The position numbers were made by a program, and so were the translations under genes. A model generated the notes under the pieces. That model worked only from the letters and a program-made list of their open reading frames with translations, was not told the origin of the DNA and ran no database searches. A DNA stretch of 32,536 nucleotides, taken from NCBI GenBank assembly GCA_964635875.1, contig CAZWRK010000047.1:1-32536 (forward strand), read 5' to 3'. The stretch is from CAZWRK01 sp964635875. Its GTDB lineage: Bacteria > Pseudomonadota > Gammaproteobacteria > Burkholderiales > Aquaspirillaceae. Below, one piece after another: positions 30,279-32,536 of this stretch (position 1 is its first letter; every line of letters starts with the position of its first letter).

Positions 30279-30308
30279 TTGACCCGCGCACCAATTCGGC
30301 GGCATACT
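30279..30308 (+). promoter_or_regulatory. promoter for the initiator gene
   Basis: TTGACC (30279-30284), an 18-bp spacer and CATACT (30303-30308). The predicted start is about 30315, at the 5' strand of the second pseudoknot leader. Iteron-like repeats lie 4 bp upstream of the -35 box, where bound initiator could repress. Confidence 0.6.
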
Positions 30309-30312
30309 GTGC

Positions 30313-30445
30313 GTGCCACGTCCATGTTCTCCATCCTCCGGTCCCCCCACGGTTGCGCGCGCCCTCCTCGGAGCGGCAGGCGTGGACGTGGCACTTCGCG
30401 CTGCGCGCCGTGGGGCGGACCAGGGGTGACTCCGAGGTAGCGACC
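30313..30445 (+). ncRNA. structured pseudoknot leader RNA, copy 2 (initiator gene)
   Basis: Stem A: GTGCCACGTCCA (30313-30324) with TGGACGTGGCAC (30383-30394). Stem B: CCCCACG (30345-30351), bulge, GCGCGC (30355-30360) with GCGCGC-CGTGGGG (30403-30415). The order A-B-A'-B' is again a pseudoknot, enclosing a CTC/GAG hairpin with a CTCG loop (30364-30373). The span between B and A' is 22 bases, the same as in copy 1, and the CGTGGC 3' strand ends about 51-53 bases before the ATG in both. TCCGAGG at the ribosome site (30431-30437) is complementary to CCTCGGA (30366-30372), so the start region could be masked. Confidence 0.65.
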
Positions 30446-31189
30446 ATGCTCCGCATCCGCTCGTGGGAAAAGTGGCAGGGGGAAGCCGTCTACGACAGGC
30501 TCAGGAAGCGCAAGCCGACGGGCCGCTCCAAGCCCCTCTCTCTGACCTACATCGCGGTCGCCACGAACCTCGACGACCTGTCCGGAAACTTCGTCCGGCT
30601 CGCAAAAACCCTCGGCGGAGGGGTAAACGCGCGCGGATTTCTCCTCATGGTTCTCGGCTACGTCGGCCGCAACTCTCCGACCACCGGAGTCGTCCGTTGC
30701 TCCCGCGAGCAGTTCGGGAGTCTCGTCCTGACGGACTCCACGCAGACGACCACAAAGGCAATGGGGGCGCGGGTTTACGACGCTCTCATCGAGTCCGGCA
30801 TCGCCTCCGAGATCGCCGAAGCCGACGTCGCCGAGATCATCCCTCCTCCCCGCCATCTTCCGGGGAAGCTTCCGGGGAAGACGGCGGGGAACCTTCCCGG
30901 GAACCTTCCGGGCGCAGAAGAGAAGAGAAGAGAATCCCCCCCTAGTCCCCCTTCCGGGGGAGCTTCTTCTTTCCACTACGACAACGCAAGATCGGGCCTC
31001 GTCTGGTGGGGCATGGACGCCTTCAACAAGTCCTCCCCCGAGTTCCGCGCTGCCGTGCAATCCGCCAAGCAGCTTCCCCTACCCGCCCGCCTTGCCCGGG
31101 CCGACGGCACCGACGGCGCCTCCGACCTGGAACGATCCGCCGCTTCCTTCACCGTTGCGACCCGGCGGTCGGTCGGGATGCCCGGCTAG
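30446..31189 (+). CDS. replication initiator (lambda-O-like), 247 aa
   Basis: The ATG at 30446 follows GAGGT and is preferred to an upstream in-frame start that would lie in the leader. The N-terminal ~135 residues begin MLRIRSWEKWQ, typical of phage replication initiator and DnaD-like winged-helix proteins, and include NARGFLLMVLGYVGRN and ALIESGIASEIAEADV helices. A 20-residue repeat of the form (K/N)LPG, residues 137-156, is encoded by 12-bp iterons. The C-terminal part is flexible, with a possible helicase-contact segment SGLVWWGMDAFNKSS. Position after a helicase gene with repeats in the middle of the gene matches the lambda O arrangement. The role is inferred. Confidence 0.65.
   Translation: MLRIRSWEKWQGEAVYDRLRKRKPTGRSKPLSLTYIAVATNLDDLSGNFVRLAKTLGGGVNARGFLLMVLGYVGRNSPTTGVVRCSREQFGSLVLTDSTQTTTKAMGARVYDALIESGIASEIAEADVAEIIPPPRHLPGKLPGKTAGNLPGNLPGAEEKRRESPPSPPSGGASSFHYDNARSGLVWWGMDAFNKSSPEFRAAVQSAKQLPLPARLARADGTDGASDLERSAASFTVATRRSVGMPG
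30854..30913 (+). repeat. five 12-bp iterons within the initiator gene (origin candidate)
   Basis: Five consecutive imperfect 12-bp units (30854, 30866, 30878, 30890, 30902) centred on CTTCCGGGG, some of them palindromic (CTTCCGGGGAAG). In frame they encode repeated Leu-Pro-Gly. The first overlaps a 22-bp sequence repeated exactly at 30250-30271. Iterons placed centrally in an initiator gene, with a purine-rich stretch next to them, are the layout of lambdoid origins. Confidence 0.65.
30916..30935 (+). other. purine-rich tract beside the iterons
   Basis: Three AGAAG units and one AGAAT run directly downstream of the iterons, forming the least GC-rich and most strand-asymmetric stretch of the initiator gene. 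It may be the duplex-unwinding element of the origin. Confidence 0.4.
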
Positions 31190-31314
31190 GCCGCCTAGGC
31201 TCTCGCGTGTTGCGAGTTCTCCCCCGCATGGCTACCTAGGTACCTACCCGACACCGATCGTCGATCCTGCGCGAAACTGTGCGAAATGGCTCGGATGGGC
31301 CGGAAGGTGACAAG
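31190..31314. promoter_or_regulatory. intergenic region with palindromes and a possible promoter
   Basis: Holds GCCTAGGC (31193-31200), a CTCGC/GCGAG hairpin (31202-31216) and TACCTAGGTA (31233-31242). A possible promoter is TTGCGA (31210-31215), a 17-bp spacer and TACCTA (31233-31238), whose -10 is covered by the last palindrome. A GGAAGGTG ribosome site precedes the next gene. Three CTAG sites in 55 bp resemble those at the portal promoter. Confidence 0.4.
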
Positions 31315-31785
31315 ATGACCCTTGCCGAGATCAACGCCCTCGTCGCAACCCACGTCTTCCGACAGCCCGAAGGCGACAAGTGGTGGACCGAGCGCCCACA
31401 CGACTGGAGGCGCGGAACCGACGACGAGCGGTGCGAGGAACGAGACGTCGAGTACGGAGTCGAGAAGCGGTGCGGATGCACCGTCGATGTCTGCCGAATG
31501 TGCGGAGCCCAAAGCTGCGTCACGATGGGATGGCACAAGCCGGCGTCCCCCACCTGCGAGCGCAAGCCGCCGGCCTACTCCTCGGACATCGCCGAGGCAT
31601 GGACCGTCGTCGAGGAGATGCTCAACCGCGGCTACACCTTCTCCTGCGACAAGTCCGGAAGAGGGTTCCACGCCGTTCTCTACCGGCACTGGAACGGGAA
31701 GAACGAACTCAGGGAAGCCATCGACCCCTCCGCCCCACGCGCCATCTGCCTCGCCGCCCTCAAATCCCTCGGCGTCCACCCCTAA
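31315..31785 (+). CDS. BC1872-like (phage ABA sandwich) protein with Cys cluster, 156 aa
   Basis: The ATG at 31315 has a GGAAGGTG site; an upstream in-frame GTG or ATG lacks one. N-terminal TLAEINALVATHVFRQPEGD and C-terminal YSSDIAEAWTVVEEMLNRGY ... APRAICLAALKSLGV match the small phage ABA-sandwich (BC1872) family, of unknown function, common in early regions. Here the middle carries a Cys-rich stretch (CGCTVDVCRMCGAQSC) that may bind a metal and is not a usual part of the family as I recall it. The role is unknown. Confidence 0.7.
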   Translation: MTLAEINALVATHVFRQPEGDKWWTERPHDWRRGTDDERCEERDVEYGVEKRCGCTVDVCRMCGAQSCVTMGWHKPASPTCERKPPAYSSDIAEAWTVVEEMLNRGYTFSCDKSGRGFHAVLYRHWNGKNELREAIDPSAPRAICLAALKSLGVHP

Positions 31786-32391
31786 CCCACCCCCTCCTAG
31801 CCTCGTCCCCCACTTTTTCCTTTCCCCCCGCCAGCCTCAAAACGGACGATGCGCAAAACGCTAGACAGGCGGAGCAGCGCCCCAGCGACGTCGAGAACAC
31901 CATCCTCCGTCGCATAACACACGCGCGCGCGGCCTCTCCTCGCAACACCCTCGGCCTCGCCAACCGCAGGCGCGCACACACCCGCCCGCACTCGCGCCGC
32001 ACGCCCGCTCACGCCCCTCCGCAGGCTCAAAAAATGCACGCTGACGTAGGAGGGGGGGGACCCATCGGGGCGAGCGGCCCCCGGCCCTCCGACATCTCCC
32101 CCCGGCATAACCGCCGAGCGAGCCCGGAAGCGAGCAACTACCTCGCTTCCACGTGGCGCATAATCGCGCTTATGTGAAATCCGAGGCTGGGGACGACGCA
32201 ACCGCGCAGCCCTCGCGCCCAGGCGCGCCCGCGTGTACGCGCGTGCGAGGGGACGGCCGGGTCGCAGGCTCGACGCGGGAAGCGGGAGAACGGGCGTTAC
32301 CCCTTCCCGGTTCTACACTTACGACGATCTTCATTACCGTTTCGGAATACGTTCCAAGGTTGGATCGGAAGGGAGAAAGCGTCGCGCCCCC
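31786..32391. other. non-coding region
   Basis: About 600 bases with no convincing gene: frames here have poor composition or no ribosome sites. It holds C/T-rich runs (31786-31830), two CAAAACG copies (31840-31862), a run of G around 32050-32058, two adjacent hairpins (separate entry), CGCG-rich palindromes near 32225-32250 and a less GC-rich segment (32310-32360) with GGAA-TACG-TTCC. No tRNA was found. It may be regulatory or structural DNA. Confidence 0.5.
32126..32176. other. two adjacent hairpins in the non-coding region
   Basis: GGAAGCGAG (32126-32134) pairs perfectly with CTCGCTTCC (32142-32150), 7-base loop. CGCATAA (32157-32163) pairs with TTATGTG (32170-32176) with one G-T pair. 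CACGTG (32150-32155) lies between them. They may be terminators, sRNA structure or a protein site. Confidence 0.5.
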
Positions 32392-32419
32392 TTGCCGATG
32401 CCCGTTCGGAGGGTACGTT
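32392..32419 (+). promoter_or_regulatory. promoter for the gene at the window end
   Basis: TTGCCG (32392-32397), a 16-bp spacer and TACGTT (32414-32419), with a predicted start near 32426. The weaker boxes make this less certain than the others. Confidence 0.4.
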
Positions 32420-32460
32420 GAAGGTGTCGCGCATGGGGCGCGGCGGATGCGAGGTGCGAG

Positions 32461-32536
32461 ATGACGGAGTGCAACGGGCGTATCGGCCGAGGAGATAGGC
32501 TCCAGGGCCGAGGAGGAGATTGCCCTATGTCCGAGA
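32461..32536 (+). CDS. start of a gene running off the window
   Basis: An open frame begins at ATG 32461 and is still open at the window end. A second in-frame ATG at 32527 has a better ribosome site (AGGAGGAG, about 8 bases before) and is the more likely start, leaving only a few codons inside the window. Too little is visible to assign a function. Confidence 0.35.
   Translation, partial: MTECNGRIGRGDRLQGRGGDCPMSE

Noticed and set aside
30353..30445. An upstream extension of the initiator gene by 31 codons.
   Set aside because: It lies in the structured leader, after the predicted promoter start, and has no ribosome site; the ATG at 30446 has GAGGT and a family-like N-terminus.
30854..30913. 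A CRISPR-like repeat array.
   Set aside because: The units are contiguous 12-mers without spacers and in frame with a coding sequence; iterons fit better.
31797..32201. A leftward 134-codon frame in the non-coding region.
   Set aside because: Arg/Gly/Ala-rich with no homology-like pattern, no ribosome site, and it covers hairpin structures.
32160..32340. A possible tRNA or tRNA-like gene, suggested by stem-loops and a GGTTC sequence.
   Set aside because: No cloverleaf with acceptor stem, anticodon arm and T-arm could be built.

Overview
The window is most of the late half, plus part of the early half, of a GC-rich (roughly two-thirds G+C) tailed bacteriophage. Head and packaging genes are easy to recognise: terminase, portal, scaffold, major capsid and head-tail adaptor. 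No tape-measure protein, major tail tube or sheath is visible. Instead there are very large internal-virion-type proteins and a nozzle-like protein, so a short-tailed (podovirus-like) virion is the best reading. A lipoprotein that looks like a unimolecular spanin suggests a host with an outer membrane. No integrase, DNA polymerase, tRNA, CRISPR array or insertion sequence was found, and no endolysin was recognised.

Layout. Two small rightward genes (66-685) converge on a long leftward block (693-28110). Read in its own direction the block runs: small terminase candidate, large terminase, a membrane-anchored small protein, portal, scaffold, major capsid, two unknown head-proximal genes, adaptor, a run of beta-rich adhesin or decoration proteins (two with LamG-like folds), a fibre-like protein, a nozzle-like protein, a small virion protein, three presumptive ejection proteins (680, 352 and 1734 aa), and a lysis and accessory cluster. 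That cluster holds small membrane proteins, a lipoprotein, a RyR-domain protein joined to a helical-hairpin domain resembling the Acb2/Tad1 family, a u-spanin candidate and a 72-aa protein. Genes are packed tightly, often with GTGA or ATGA start/stop overlaps.

At 28111-28185 lies a divergent promoter region with an 8-bp inverted repeat. The rightward early block follows: a zinc-ribbon protein, a promoter-hairpin-terminator unit that could encode a small RNA, a 64-aa protein and a DnaB-type helicase, a lambda-O-like replication initiator with 12-bp iterons inside its gene, and a BC1872-like protein. About 600 bp of non-coding sequence precede a further promoter and a gene that leaves the window. 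Sigma70-like promoters, most with 18-bp spacers, can be read at nearly every transcription-unit boundary.

Most striking signals. (1) The leaders of the helicase operon and of the initiator gene share an RNA architecture: an A-B-A'-B' pseudoknot with compensatory base changes, equal element spacing and an enclosed small hairpin. (2) The RyR gene appears to contain a second ribosome-binding site and GTG start, inside a duplicated ~39-bp translation-initiation region, so the Acb2/Tad1-like hairpin could also be made as a free 67-aa protein. Together these suggest RNA-level control of replication genes and a candidate counter-defence nucleotide sponge. All functional statements are inferences from sequence read by eye; no searches were run.
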